This document shows positions 26,732 through 35,976 of a DNA stretch of 64,000 nt, piece by piece. This stretch comes from Aestuariibacter sp. GTDB taxonomy: Bacteria; Pseudomonadota; Gammaproteobacteria; Enterobacterales; Alteromonadaceae. Made by a program: the position numbers and the translations under genes. The stretch spans positions 2,910,957-2,974,956 of the forward strand of contig CP051238.1 of assembly GCA_017794925.1 (NCBI GenBank), given 5' to 3'. The notes below the pieces were generated by a model that saw only the letters and a program-made list of their open reading frames with translations, searched no databases and was not told where the DNA came from. The stretch's first letter is position 1. Every line of letters begins with the position of its first letter.

Positions 26732-28078
26732 TTAGGCATTGCGATCGAAGTGTTCAAAGTCGACGTCTTCCTGTTTCGAGCCCGCATTCGGGTCGTCAAA
26801 TACTGCTTGGTCTAATTCACCTTCAGACTTCGCAATAATACAGGCTACCGTACAGTCACCCGTAATATTCACGGCTGTACGCGTCATGTCCAGCAAGCGG
26901 TCCACACCGATAATTAGCGCGATACCTTCTACTGGCAGATTAACTTGCTGCAGTACCATGGCAAGCATGATTAGGCCTACACCTGGCACACCAGCAGTCC
27001 CCACAGAAGCCAGTGTGGCTGTCAGCACTACCATCACGTAATCACCCAGCGTTAAATCCACGGCGTAGACTTGAGCAATAAATACAGTCGCGACTCCCTG
27101 CATAATGGCGGTACCGTCCATATTGATGGTGGCACCTAAAGGCAGTGTAAATGACGAGACGGATTTACCTACACCCAGCTTATTGCGGGCAGTTTCCATG
27201 GTTACCGGCAAGGTTGCACTGCTGCTTGACGTGCTGAATGCGAACAGGGCTGCATCGCGCATCTTGGTAAGCAGCATGACAGGGCTTAACCCGCTGAATA
27301 CTTTTAACAGCGCCGAATAAGTGACCAGTCCGTGAATAATTAACACCACCAGTACAACCAGGAAGTATTTAACCAGGCTGATTATTGTGCCGATTTCAAT
27401 GCTGGCAAACAGCTTGGCCATCAACACAAACACACCGTAGGGCGCCAGATTCATAATAATGGTGACCAGACGCATAATAACGGTATTCAAATCCTCAAAA
27501 AACGCTGCTACGCGTTTGCCTGCATCACCTGTCATCGCCATGGCTACACCGAGCAGTACGGCAAATACGATGATTTGCAGCATATTACCCTGCGCCAGCG
27601 CATTAATTGGGTTGCTTGGGAACATATTCACAATAACTTGCGACAGGGACGGCGCTTCTTTTGCTGCATAAACCGTTTCGGCCTGCAGGTTTAAGCCTTC
27701 TCCTGGTGCCACCAGCAAACCCGCCATAATAGCCAGTGTTACTGCTATGCCGGTTGTGAGAATGTAGAAACTAATAGACTTGATACCGAGTCTGCCTAAT
27801 TTTGAAGGGTCAGACAAAGAACTTGTACCACAAATTAATGAAACTAAAACCAGCGGGACTACCAGCATTTTCAGGCTGGATATGAAGATTTGCCCGAGAG
27901 TTGAAAATATACCTTCAACCAAAATGCTATACGTGGAAACTTCCACTGAGAATATCGAAAAGCGTAAATCTCCGCTATCATCAAATATAAATTGAAGCAG
28001 GGCACCAATAATGATTCCGGCAATCATGCCGATAAAGATGCGTGCAGTTAAGCTGTACTTGTGTGAAGACTGAGACAT
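26732..28078 (-). CDS. Dicarboxylate/amino acid:cation symporter (SLC1/DAACS family)
   Basis: A 448-residue transporter of the GltP/DctA/Glt-Ph family. The helical-hairpin motif FSTSSSSATLPVTME (HP1), LPLGATINMDGTA (TM7) and VDRLLDMTRTAVNITGD (HP2/TM8) bind substrate and sodium. The Arg in DMTRTAVN favours acidic substrates such as aspartate or C4-dicarboxylates; the exact one cannot be told. It is convergent with lolE (23 bp apart) and stands alone. Confidence 0.92.
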   Translation of the reverse strand: MSQSSHKYSLTARIFIGMIAGIIIGALLQFIFDDSGDLRFSIFSVEVSTYSILVEGIFSTLGQIFISSLKMLVVPLVLVSLICGTSSLSDPSKLGRLGIKSISFYILTTGIAVTLAIMAGLLVAPGEGLNLQAETVYAAKEAPSLSQVIVNMFPSNPINALAQGNMLQIIVFAVLLGVAMAMTGDAGKRVAAFFEDLNTVIMRLVTIIMNLAPYGVFVLMAKLFASIEIGTIISLVKYFLVVLVVLIIHGLVTYSALLKVFSGLSPVMLLTKMRDAALFAFSTSSSSATLPVTMETARNKLGVGKSVSSFTLPLGATINMDGTAIMQGVATVFIAQVYAVDLTLGDYVMVVLTATLASVGTAGVPGVGLIMLAMVLQQVNLPVEGIALIIGVDRLLDMTRTAVNITGDCTVACIIAKSEGELDQAVFDDPNAGSKQEDVDFEHFDRNA

Positions 28079-28189
28079 GTAAATTCCCTGAAGTGTTATT
28101 TTATTATTGTACTTAGTTAGTGTGCCAGATTCAGAGCAGTTTTAAATACTTAAAATGACCCAATCACGGTAAAGAGGTCCAGGAAGACG

Positions 28190-30409
28190 ATGAAAATGCA
28201 ATCTCTACGCTTATTATCCATCACATGGGCACTGTTACTACTGGTAGCATGTGGTGGTGGCGGTTCGGTATCAAGAGATGATGACACCGGTACTGTTACC
28301 CCAGATCCTACTTATAGTATCAGCGTTGCGTTGACCAACGGCGCAGGAGAGGCCAGTACGGCGTTAACCGGTGATTCACCGTTAACCCTGACTGCTACGG
28401 TGACGGACAGCTCGGGTAATCCCGTGTCAAACCAGGTGGTGTCATTCAGTTTCTCTGTTGAGAATCTGGCGCGATTCTCCAACGACACCGGTACCGCACT
28501 GACCAATAGTGAAGGGGTTGCCACCATTACCCTGATTGTAGGTGAATTGTCGGGCAGTGGTATGGTAACCGCTACCCTCGACTCCACCACCAGTGCACAG
28601 ACCGGGTTTACTTCCTCGGGTACAACTGCAACGGTGGAAACACCAGAATCCCTCGAAATATTCTCCAGTCAATCGCAGCTGTCTTCCAGCGGTAATGACG
28701 AAGTGGAATTGTGGGCAGTCGTTAAGAACGCACAGAATATTCTTCTGGAGGGCGTTACTGTCTCGTTTTCGGCAGACAACAACGCCGCTATCGCCGAAAC
28801 CCAACCTGTCACAGATGATAACGGTACCGCTCGTGTCCAGTTAAGAACAGGCGGTGACAAGGAAAACCGAACCATTACCGTTACGGCAACCGTGTCGGGC
28901 GAAACCACATTAACTGAAACTCTGAGTATTAATGTGGTGGGCACTGAAATCGATATTAACGGGGCAACATCAGCCATTATCGGCGACGCAGTAAACATTA
29001 CTATTAGTCTGGAAGACTCTGATAATGTGGGCATTAGCGGCGAAGCGTTGACGCTGGTAGTGACTGATCCAAGCGGTGCAGACGTAACCGCTACAACGGT
29101 AAATAATGTAGAACCGGTAACAGGCGACGAAGGACGTGTTACCGTGCAGTTTACTGCACCTGCATCAGGTACGTATTCATTAACGGCCAGCGCGTTGAAT
29201 ACCCAAACCAGTTTTGAAATTGAAGTGCAACAAGATGAATTTGTATTCCTGAATGCGCCAGATGTGGATGATGTTGAGCAGGATATTGCACTTAATACTA
29301 ATTTCGCGCTGCAAATTCGCTGGTTACGTGACGCCAACCCGTTCTCTGGTGGCAATGTGAGCTTTGCAATATCACGCGGCTCTATTGTGAGCGCTGATGC
29401 CACAACTGGCACAGATGGTATTGCCAACTTAACCGTGTCATCCACCAACGCAGGTTTAGCAACCATTTCGGCAACCGGTACTGATGGATCGGGCGTTGAA
29501 GTGTCTACGCAAATTGATATTGCCTTTATCGCGACCGATGCGGAAACATTGATTCTGGATGCAACCCCTGACTCAATTGGTCCGGACGGACAGACAAGTA
29601 CCATTTCAGCTGTTGTGTTGGACTCCGATGGCAACCGGGTGCGCAATAAGCTGGTTAACTTCGAGGTGAACGACGTTTCTAACGGCAATCTGACCGATGC
29701 GCAGAGCCGCACGGACCGCCGCGGTATCGCCACTACAGTGTATGAATCCAATGCAGTAAGTACCTATCAAAGCGTGCAGGTTACCGCTTATGTGAATGAC
29801 GAACCGTCTGTAACGGGTACCACGTTCCTGACAGTGGGTGACCGTCCTTTTGATATTTCTTTGGGTACTGGCAACCTGATTGAAGCGCCGCAGCAGTCGT
29901 CGTACAGCAAAGAGTTCTCGGTATTTGTGACTGACGCCGATGCAAATCCTGTGGAAGGCACAACGCTAACGTTCAGTGCGACACCCGTTATTGAAACGGT
30001 TGGTTATGCTTACTACAAAGGTTACTGGATTTGGGATGAAGACGACTCTATTCATTATCAGGTGATCACAGCGCAGTGCTTCAGCGAAGATGCGAATGGC
30101 AATGGCCGACTGGATGCAGGTGAAGACCTGAATGGAGACGGACAGCTGACTCCGGGGAATACCGCTGCCATCGATGCTGATGCTACTACCGATGAAAATG
30201 GTCAGGCGCTTATCGAGCTTAATTATCCCAAGCAATATGGTGGTTGGGTACAGTTAACTCTGAGTGCAAGAGGGGAGTCTTCTGGTACCGAGTCTGTCGA
30301 TACCATGCAATACACATTAGGTGTGTCTGCAGAAGACCGGAGTACCCAGGGTTCGCCTCCGCCATCAAGCACCTGGGGCACTAGCAGCAGTTGCTCGGAT
30401 ACCTTGTAA
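28190..30409 (+). CDS. Lipoprotein with repeated Ig-like (Big-1/invasin-type) domains
   Basis: A 739-residue surface or periplasmic lipoprotein. The lipobox LLVACGGGG gives Cys21 as lipidation site; a Gly/Ser/Asp linker follows. The body has about five to six bacterial Ig-like repeats, recognisable from recurring VTDSSGNPVSNQVVSF, DSDGNRVRNKLVNFEV and T...GIA..T segments. Near residues 630-660 lies a calcium-loop-like segment (DANGNGRLDAGEDLNGDG). The C-terminus is Ser/Pro-rich with one Cys. Such proteins are usually adhesins or surface scaffolds; the ligand is unknown. AGGAAG precedes ATG 28190. Confidence 0.82.
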   Translation: MKMQSLRLLSITWALLLLVACGGGGSVSRDDDTGTVTPDPTYSISVALTNGAGEASTALTGDSPLTLTATVTDSSGNPVSNQVVSFSFSVENLARFSNDTGTALTNSEGVATITLIVGELSGSGMVTATLDSTTSAQTGFTSSGTTATVETPESLEIFSSQSQLSSSGNDEVELWAVVKNAQNILLEGVTVSFSADNNAAIAETQPVTDDNGTARVQLRTGGDKENRTITVTATVSGETTLTETLSINVVGTEIDINGATSAIIGDAVNITISLEDSDNVGISGEALTLVVTDPSGADVTATTVNNVEPVTGDEGRVTVQFTAPASGTYSLTASALNTQTSFEIEVQQDEFVFLNAPDVDDVEQDIALNTNFALQIRWLRDANPFSGGNVSFAISRGSIVSADATTGTDGIANLTVSSTNAGLATISATGTDGSGVEVSTQIDIAFIATDAETLILDATPDSIGPDGQTSTISAVVLDSDGNRVRNKLVNFEVNDVSNGNLTDAQSRTDRRGIATTVYESNAVSTYQSVQVTAYVNDEPSVTGTTFLTVGDRPFDISLGTGNLIEAPQQSSYSKEFSVFVTDADANPVEGTTLTFSATPVIETVGYAYYKGYWIWDEDDSIHYQVITAQCFSEDANGNGRLDAGEDLNGDGQLTPGNTAAIDADATTDENGQALIELNYPKQYGGWVQLTLSARGESSGTESVDTMQYTLGVSAEDRSTQGSPPPSSTWGTSSSCSDTL

Positions 30410-30428
30410 CGCTGGACAGCCATACACG

Positions 30429-30458
30429 AAAAAGCCGCTCAAATTGGAGCGGCTTTTT
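30429..30458. terminator. Bidirectional terminator between the lipoprotein gene and astB
   Basis: AAAAAGCCGCTC (30429-30440) pairs perfectly with GAGCGGCTTTTT (30447-30458) around AAATTG. The A and T runs on both sides allow it to serve both convergent genes. Confidence 0.92.
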
Positions 30459-30492
30459 GTTGTCTGCAGGAACCTGAATTTAATCAGGGGAA

Positions 30493-31833
30493 TCAGGCTT
30501 GTTGGAACGGATATACAGAGCCCAATTTTAACAGCTGGGTTAATTGATCCAGTGCCGTGCGTGATTCAACCAATAATTGTGGGTCACGTAAATCATCTTC
30601 TGTGAGTACATCACGGTAATGTTTTTCTACCCAGTTGTTTAACTTGCCGAATAAATCGTCGTTCATTAGCGTGTTCGGATTAACCGCCGCTAATTCTGCG
30701 TCGGTAAGGGCTACGCGTAACCGCAAACATGCAGGGCCTCCGCCGTTGCGCATACTTTGTTTTACATCGAAATAATTAACACTTTTTATCGGCGTATCGC
30801 GGGTAACCAGCTCAGCAAGGTATTGCTCTACAACCGGATTTTCCTGACACTCAGAGGGCGCGATAATGGTCATATTGCCATCTGGCAAGGTGACTAACTG
30901 GGTGTTAAACAGGTACGTTTTAATGGCATCCTGCACTGACACTTCACTGTCTTTCACTTCAATAAAGTGCAAAGGCTGTTCACCAAATTTTTGTTGAATT
31001 TCAGCGATGGCCGCACTGCTGTTATGGAAGGCTTGCTGGTGATAGAACAACACGTTGCGATTACCGACAGCAATTACGTCGTTGTGGAACACGCCTTGGT
31101 CTATCACATCCGGGTTTTGCAGAATATACACCACGTTTTCATCGCTCAGGCCATGCAAACGGGCAACAGCCTGACTCGCTTCGAACGTTTGACGAGCAGG
31201 GAATTTCTTCGGCTGCGGACGATCGTTTCTGAACGCGTGGCGGCCATATACAAAAATCTCGACACCGGCGTGACCATATTCACTGCACAAACGCGTGTGG
31301 TTGGCTGCGCCTTCATCACCAAAATGTTCGTTGTCTGGCAGGTGAGCGTGGTGAGCAAAATACTTATTATTCGCAAAGGTGGCTTTTAAAATGTTGCCGG
31401 TTACCTGTGGTTCTAACGAACGGTGGAATTTATTGGTTAGGTTCGCCGGTGTGAAATGGACTTTTCCATCGGCGGTATCGGCGCTAGGCGATACCGTAGC
31501 CGCGTTGGCCGTCCACATGCTGGACGCTGAGCAACACGCCAAAAAGATTTCACGCGCTTGTTTACCGGCTTGTTCCAGCACATTGCCGTCGCTTCCGGTA
31601 AAGCCCAGACGACGCAATGTGGCGATATCAGGACGCTCCTGCGGTGCTAATACGCCCTGAACCAGTCCCATGTCAGACAACGCCTTCATTTTTTTAAGGC
31701 CCTGTAAAGCGGCTTCTTTGGGGTTGCTCGCCGCATTCGCATTAGAATAAGAGGCAACATTGCCGAAAGACAACCCGGCATAGTTATGAGTGGGACCCAC
31801 CAGACCATCAAAGTTTGCTTCACAATATTGCAT
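30493..31833 (-). CDS. astB: N-succinylarginine dihydrolase
   Basis: A 446-residue enzyme, nearly the same length as E. coli AstB (447). It converts N2-succinylarginine to N2-succinylornithine, CO2 and ammonia, step two of the AST arginine-degradation pathway. Typical stretches are [18 protein letters not shown] at the N-terminus, [28 protein letters not shown] and the catalytic-Cys motif [14 protein letters not shown]. No astA, astC or astD flanks it, so the pathway must be split or the other genes are elsewhere. Confidence 0.95.
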   Translation of the reverse strand: MQYCEANFDGLVGPTHNYAGLSFGNVASYSNANAASNPKEAALQGLKKMKALSDMGLVQGVLAPQERPDIATLRRLGFTGSDGNVLEQAGKQAREIFLACCSASSMWTANAATVSPSADTADGKVHFTPANLTNKFHRSLEPQVTGNILKATFANNKYFAHHAHLPDNEHFGDEGAANHTRLCSEYGHAGVEIFVYGRHAFRNDRPQPKKFPARQTFEASQAVARLHGLSDENVVYILQNPDVIDQGVFHNDVIAVGNRNVLFYHQQAFHNSSAAIAEIQQKFGEQPLHFIEVKDSEVSVQDAIKTYLFNTQLVTLPDGNMTIIAPSECQENPVVEQYLAELVTRDTPIKSVNYFDVKQSMRNGGGPACLRLRVALTDAELAAVNPNTLMNDDLFGKLNNWVEKHYRDVLTEDDLRDPQLLVESRTALDQLTQLLKLGSVYPFQQA

Positions 31834-32184
31834 GATTTCCTGCCTTATTCTTTGTTATACGACACTAACTGATTTGGTATTAATCCGAACAGTAGCTATA
31901 AAAGTATTCGTTACAACAGCAACAATTTACGGTGCCGGTATAGGTAACTCGGGCGCATTATACGTAAATAAATGGCGGTGCCAATCGCAGTGGTTAAAAA
32001 ATGAACTATTATTGCTGTGTAAAAAAACATCATTGCGAATAAGTATTAAGAAGAACTTGTTTTCCATTCACTTTGTAGATATATGTTAAAAAAAGAAGCG
32101 TTAGCCTGTATGAGTGAATCTGCCTTATTATTTTTCTGGCTTAGCATCAAAAACTTAAATTTTTCAAAGGTTTAATTCTTATTT
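31834..32184. other. 351-bp AT-rich gap between divergent astB and topA
   Basis: Presumably holds the promoters of both genes. No credible coding sequence; the longest frame near topA encodes only 30 residues (ATG 32082). No terminator-like hairpin and no confident ArgR-type box were seen. Confidence 0.4.
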
Positions 32185-34818
32185 ATGACAAAATCACTGG
32201 TCATAGTCGAGTCACCGGCCAAAGCGAAAACAATTAATAAATATCTCGGTAAAAATTTTATCGTAAAATCTTCCGTGGGCCACGTACGCGATCTACCAAC
32301 TAAAGCGTTAGGCAAAGTTGAGCCGAAAAAAAGCGCAAAAGAACTGAAAACGTATTCGGACGAAGACAAGGCCGAGTACCTCAGGAAGTTTGAATATCAA
32401 AAGCTGGTTGACCGCATGGGCGTCGACCCGCAACACAACTGGAAAGCACACTATCAGGTGCTGGAAGGCAAGGAAAAAGTCGTTAATGAGCTTAAAAAGC
32501 TCGCCAAAGATGCCGACACTATCTACCTCGCAACGGATTTGGACCGCGAAGGAGAGGCCATCGCCTGGCATTTACAAGAGTTGTTGGGTAAGAAAGACAA
32601 AACCTACCAGCGCGTGGTATTTAACGAAATTACCAAAAACGCAATAAAAGAAGCGTTTGAACATCCGGGTGAAGTGAACACCGCACGGGTTAACGCCCAG
32701 CAAGCGCGACGTTTCCTCGACCGCGTAGTAGGTTTCATGGTGTCGCCACTGTTGTGGAAAAAGATCGCCCGTGGCCTGTCTGCCGGACGGGTTCAGTCTG
32801 TTGCGGTGCGTCTGGTTGTAGAGCGTGAACGCGAAATCAAAGCGTTTGTGCCAGAAGAGTTCTGGGATGTACACGCCGATTTAACCACAGCGTCCAGCGA
32901 AGCGCTGCGCATGCAGGTTATGAAGCAAGCTGGAGAAAACTTCAAGCCGGTTAACAAAGCGCAAACCGACGCAGCGGTAGCCCTGTTAAAAGATGCGCCG
33001 TACGAAGTGATCAGCCGCGAGTCGAAACCGACTCAGAGCCGCCCGTCAGCACCGTTTATTACATCAACATTGCAACAGGCTGCGAGTACGCGTCTGGGCT
33101 TTGGTGTAAAGAAAACCATGATGCTGGCCCAGCGCTTGTACGAAGCGGGTCACATTACCTATATGCGTACCGACTCAACAAACCTGAGTCAGGAAGCGCT
33201 GGATGCGTGTCGCGGTTTCATTGACGACAACTTTGGCAGTGCCTATTTGCCAGCGTCGCCTAACCGATACGGTAGCAAAGAGGGCGCACAGGAAGCTCAC
33301 GAAGCCATCAGGCCTTCAAACGTCAATACCCAGGCTGCCAGTCTAAAAGACATGGAACGCGACGCACAGCGTCTCTACGAGCTTATTTGGCGACAATTTG
33401 TGGCGTGTCAGATGACACCCGCAAAATATGACGCCACAACCGTGAAAGTTGCAGCCGGTGATTTTGAGTTGGTTGCCAAAGGCCGGGTACTGAAATTCGA
33501 CGGTTGGACCAAAGTGCAACCGCAAAAGAGCAAGAAAGGCGACGAAGACAAGTTACTGCCAGACGTGAAGCCGGGCGACACGCTGAATTTACAGCAGTTA
33601 GATCCCAAACAGCACTTCACTAAGCCGGTGGCGCGTTTTAACGAAGCGTCGCTGGTAAAAGAGCTTGAAAAGCGAGGAATTGGCCGTCCTTCAACCTACG
33701 CCAGTATCATCTCGACGATTCAGGATCGAGGTTATGTGCGTTTGGAAAACAAACGTTTTTATGCTGAAAAAATGGGCGAGATTGTCAATGATCGCCTGAT
33801 GGAAAACTTTGATGACCTGATTGGCTATGATTTTACGGCCAACATGGAACAGCAACTGGACGAAATCGCAGAAGGCCATAAAGACTGGAAAAAAGTCCTG
33901 GATCTGTTCTATTCCGATTTTTACCAGAAGTTACTGCGTGCCGAGCAAGATCCTGAAGAGGGCGGAATGCGCCCCAATCAGGCCGTACCGGTTGCAATTG
34001 ATTGCGGCAAGTGCAGTCGTCCCATGAACGTTAGAACAGCCAGTACAGGCGTGTTCCTTGGCTGCTCGGGTTACAACCTGCCGCCCAAAGAGCGTTGTAC
34101 CAACACCATGAACCTGACTTCCGGTGAGGAAGTGGTAAAAGTGGATGACGACGATGAGCAGGAAACCGCAGATTTACGCGCCAAGCGCCGTTGTCCTGAG
34201 TGCGGCACCGCGATGGACAGCTACCTGGTTGATGAAACCCGTAAACTGCATGTGTGCGGTAATTCACCGGCATGTCCCGGCACTTACGTAGAGCAGGGTA
34301 CATTCAAGATCAAAGGCTACGACGGCCCCATCATTGAATGCGACAAGTGTGGCAGTGATATGGAGCTGAAGAACGGCCGTTTTGGTAAGTACTTCGGTTG
34401 TACCAACACGGAATGTAAGAACACCCGTAAGTTACTCAGAAACGGTGAAGCGGCGCCGCCTAAAGAAGACCCGGTAGATTTACCTGAGCTGCCGTGCGAG
34501 AAAAGTGATGCTCACTTCGTACTTCGCGATGGCGCGTCAGGTATTTTCCTGGCTGCTCACAATTTCCCGAAATCCCGGGAAACACGGGCACCCAAAGTGG
34601 GAGAGCTTGCGCGCTTCCGCGACCGTTTGTCACCGAAGTTTTATTACCTCGCTGACGCACCAAAAGCCGATCCGGATGGCAATCCGTCGATTGTCCGTTA
34701 CAGCCGGAAAACCAAGCAGCAATACGTGATGTCGGAAGATGCCAAAGGCAAAGCGACAGGATGGTCTGCCTGGTACGAAAACGGCAAATGGCAACCCAAA
34801 GACACTAAAAAGAAATAA
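32185..34818 (+). CDS. topA: DNA topoisomerase I (type IA)
   Basis: An 877-residue TopA (E. coli 865) that relaxes negative supercoils. The Toprim domain begins [20 protein letters not shown] and contains [15 protein letters not shown] with the metal-binding acidic residues. The active-site tyrosine is Tyr326 in ITYMRTDST. The C-terminal third holds zinc-ribbon repeats (CGKCSRPM...C, CPECGTAM...C, CDKCGSDM...C) and then a TopA-type basic tail (KPKD-like). ATG 32185 gives the family N-terminus. A YaiL-like gene follows 15 bp later. Confidence 0.97.
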   Translation: MTKSLVIVESPAKAKTINKYLGKNFIVKSSVGHVRDLPTKALGKVEPKKSAKELKTYSDEDKAEYLRKFEYQKLVDRMGVDPQHNWKAHYQVLEGKEKVVNELKKLAKDADTIYLATDLDREGEAIAWHLQELLGKKDKTYQRVVFNEITKNAIKEAFEHPGEVNTARVNAQQARRFLDRVVGFMVSPLLWKKIARGLSAGRVQSVAVRLVVEREREIKAFVPEEFWDVHADLTTASSEALRMQVMKQAGENFKPVNKAQTDAAVALLKDAPYEVISRESKPTQSRPSAPFITSTLQQAASTRLGFGVKKTMMLAQRLYEAGHITYMRTDSTNLSQEALDACRGFIDDNFGSAYLPASPNRYGSKEGAQEAHEAIRPSNVNTQAASLKDMERDAQRLYELIWRQFVACQMTPAKYDATTVKVAAGDFELVAKGRVLKFDGWTKVQPQKSKKGDEDKLLPDVKPGDTLNLQQLDPKQHFTKPVARFNEASLVKELEKRGIGRPSTYASIISTIQDRGYVRLENKRFYAEKMGEIVNDRLMENFDDLIGYDFTANMEQQLDEIAEGHKDWKKVLDLFYSDFYQKLLRAEQDPEEGGMRPNQAVPVAIDCGKCSRPMNVRTASTGVFLGCSGYNLPPKERCTNTMNLTSGEEVVKVDDDDEQETADLRAKRRCPECGTAMDSYLVDETRKLHVCGNSPACPGTYVEQGTFKIKGYDGPIIECDKCGSDMELKNGRFGKYFGCTNTECKNTRKLLRNGEAAPPKEDPVDLPELPCEKSDAHFVLRDGASGIFLAAHNFPKSRETRAPKVGELARFRDRLSPKFYYLADAPKADPDGNPSIVRYSRKTKQQYVMSEDAKGKATGWSAWYENGKWQPKDTKKK

Positions 34819-34833
34819 AACAGGTTCAGGTAA

Positions 34834-35382
34834 ATGGCATCGTTACAAGAACAGTTACTCAAAGCAGGCTTGGCAGACAAATCAAAAGCGAAACAAGCCC
34901 GCTCTGAGAAGCGTAAAAAGCAGAAGCTAAAAAACAAAGGCGCAGCCGTTGAGCAAGACGCCAGCAAAGTCGCGGCGCAGGCTGCTGCAGAGGCTAAAAA
35001 GGAACGGGACCGCGAGCTGAATCAGCAACGCAAAGCGGAAGCCGACAAAAAAGCGGTGGTAGCGCAAATACGTCAGCTCATTACCACCAACCAGCAGCCG
35101 AAAGGTGATGGCGATACGCTTCTCAATTTCACCGACGACAATGTGGTAAAACGCATGTACGTCAGCGCAGCAGTGCACAAACTGGTACTGGATGCGCGAC
35201 TGGCAGTAGTGAGACTGGACGAAGAATACGCGCTGGTACCCACCCCAGTAGCCGATAAAATCGCCGAACGTGATGAAAACGTGGTGGTATACCGCGCCGA
35301 TCTCCGCGAGGAGAACAAAGCGAAATCGGAAGAAGATGACTGGTACGCCGACTACGAAATCCCGGACGATTTAACCTGGTAA
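34834..35382 (+). CDS. yaiL: DUF2058 (YaiL-like) nucleoid/polynucleotide-associated protein
   Basis: A 182-residue protein starting MASLQEQLLKAGLADKSKAK, the hallmark of DUF2058. A long charged Lys/Ala coiled-coil region covers about residues 15-85; the C-terminal domain ends in the acidic DDWYADYEIPDDLTW. In E. coli YaiL is uncharacterised. It lies 15 bp after topA and probably shares its transcript. Confidence 0.85.
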   Translation: MASLQEQLLKAGLADKSKAKQARSEKRKKQKLKNKGAAVEQDASKVAAQAAAEAKKERDRELNQQRKAEADKKAVVAQIRQLITTNQQPKGDGDTLLNFTDDNVVKRMYVSAAVHKLVLDARLAVVRLDEEYALVPTPVADKIAERDENVVVYRADLREENKAKSEEDDWYADYEIPDDLTW

Positions 35383-35399
35383 ACTGGTGCAGAATAACC

Positions 35400-35432
35400 A
35401 AGCCAGTCGGGAAACTCCTGACTGGCTTTTTT
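35400..35432 (+). terminator. Terminator after the yaiL-like gene
   Basis: AAGCCAGTC (35400-35408) pairs with GACTGGCTT (35420-35428), followed by TTTT. Confidence 0.9.
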
Positions 35433-35451
35433 GTTTCTGCATAAAACGCCT

Positions 35452-35868
35452 TTAGATGTCGGCTTGATTTCCCGACAAGTGTTGTAAAAAACTCAGAGCC
35501 TGTTGTGGTGTCATTTCATCGGGTAGGAACTCAGATTGCCCTAAATCTGACAGTAACCGGGTGAATTCTGCGCTGCTTCCAGCATAGCCCATTTGCCACT
35601 GTTTAAAGCAGGGCGCATCAATGTATTCATAGCTGATGATATTAATTTCGTCGTGGCGAGGGTCATCGGCGATATCCAGGTATAACTCATTTACAGCGCC
35701 GCGTTCGCCTTCCAGCGCCTGCAAAAAATACTGTTTGTCGTAAGACAGCATGCCGCAAATTTCCAGAGAATCGTTGTTAGAGCGCGCCACCTCCAGAATA
35801 GATTTCAGATCGCCCAATGACATTTCTCGTGATGCCCGGCTATAGTACACCAATCGTATTAAATTCAT
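35452..35868 (-). CDS. BLUF-domain blue-light photoreceptor
   Basis: A 138-residue short BLUF protein of the PixD/Slr1694 type: one flavin-binding domain and a short C-terminal helical cap, no effector domain. All photocycle residues are present in the same numbering as PixD: Tyr8, Asn32, Gln50, Trp91 and Met93. Blue light should shift the FAD hydrogen-bond network and change a protein contact. ATG 35868 is set by AGAGGG six bases upstream; a TTG at 35874 is less likely. It is divergent from a histidine kinase gene with 108 bp between them, suggesting a signalling partner. Confidence 0.93.
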   Translation of the reverse strand: MNLIRLVYYSRASREMSLGDLKSILEVARSNNDSLEICGMLSYDKQYFLQALEGERGAVNELYLDIADDPRHDEINIISYEYIDAPCFKQWQMGYAGSSAEFTRLLSDLGQSEFLPDEMTPQQALSFLQHLSGNQADI

Positions 35869-35976
35869 TTTCAACCCTCTTAAACCAATGTATACCGTCT
35901 AATTTGCACAACACAAACTGGCGTCTATGCTTCAAATATAGCAGAGAATAAATAAACAGCAGCGCCAGGTGAATCG

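Noticed and set aside
28669-29751. A 360-codon open frame on the minus strand
   Set aside because: It is antisense to the Ig-like lipoprotein gene. Its Ser/Thr/Val-rich content is just the complement of the repeats, and it has no domain or ribosome site.
32082-32174. A 30-codon frame just upstream of topA
   Set aside because: Too short, no ribosome site and no leader-peptide features; most likely chance.
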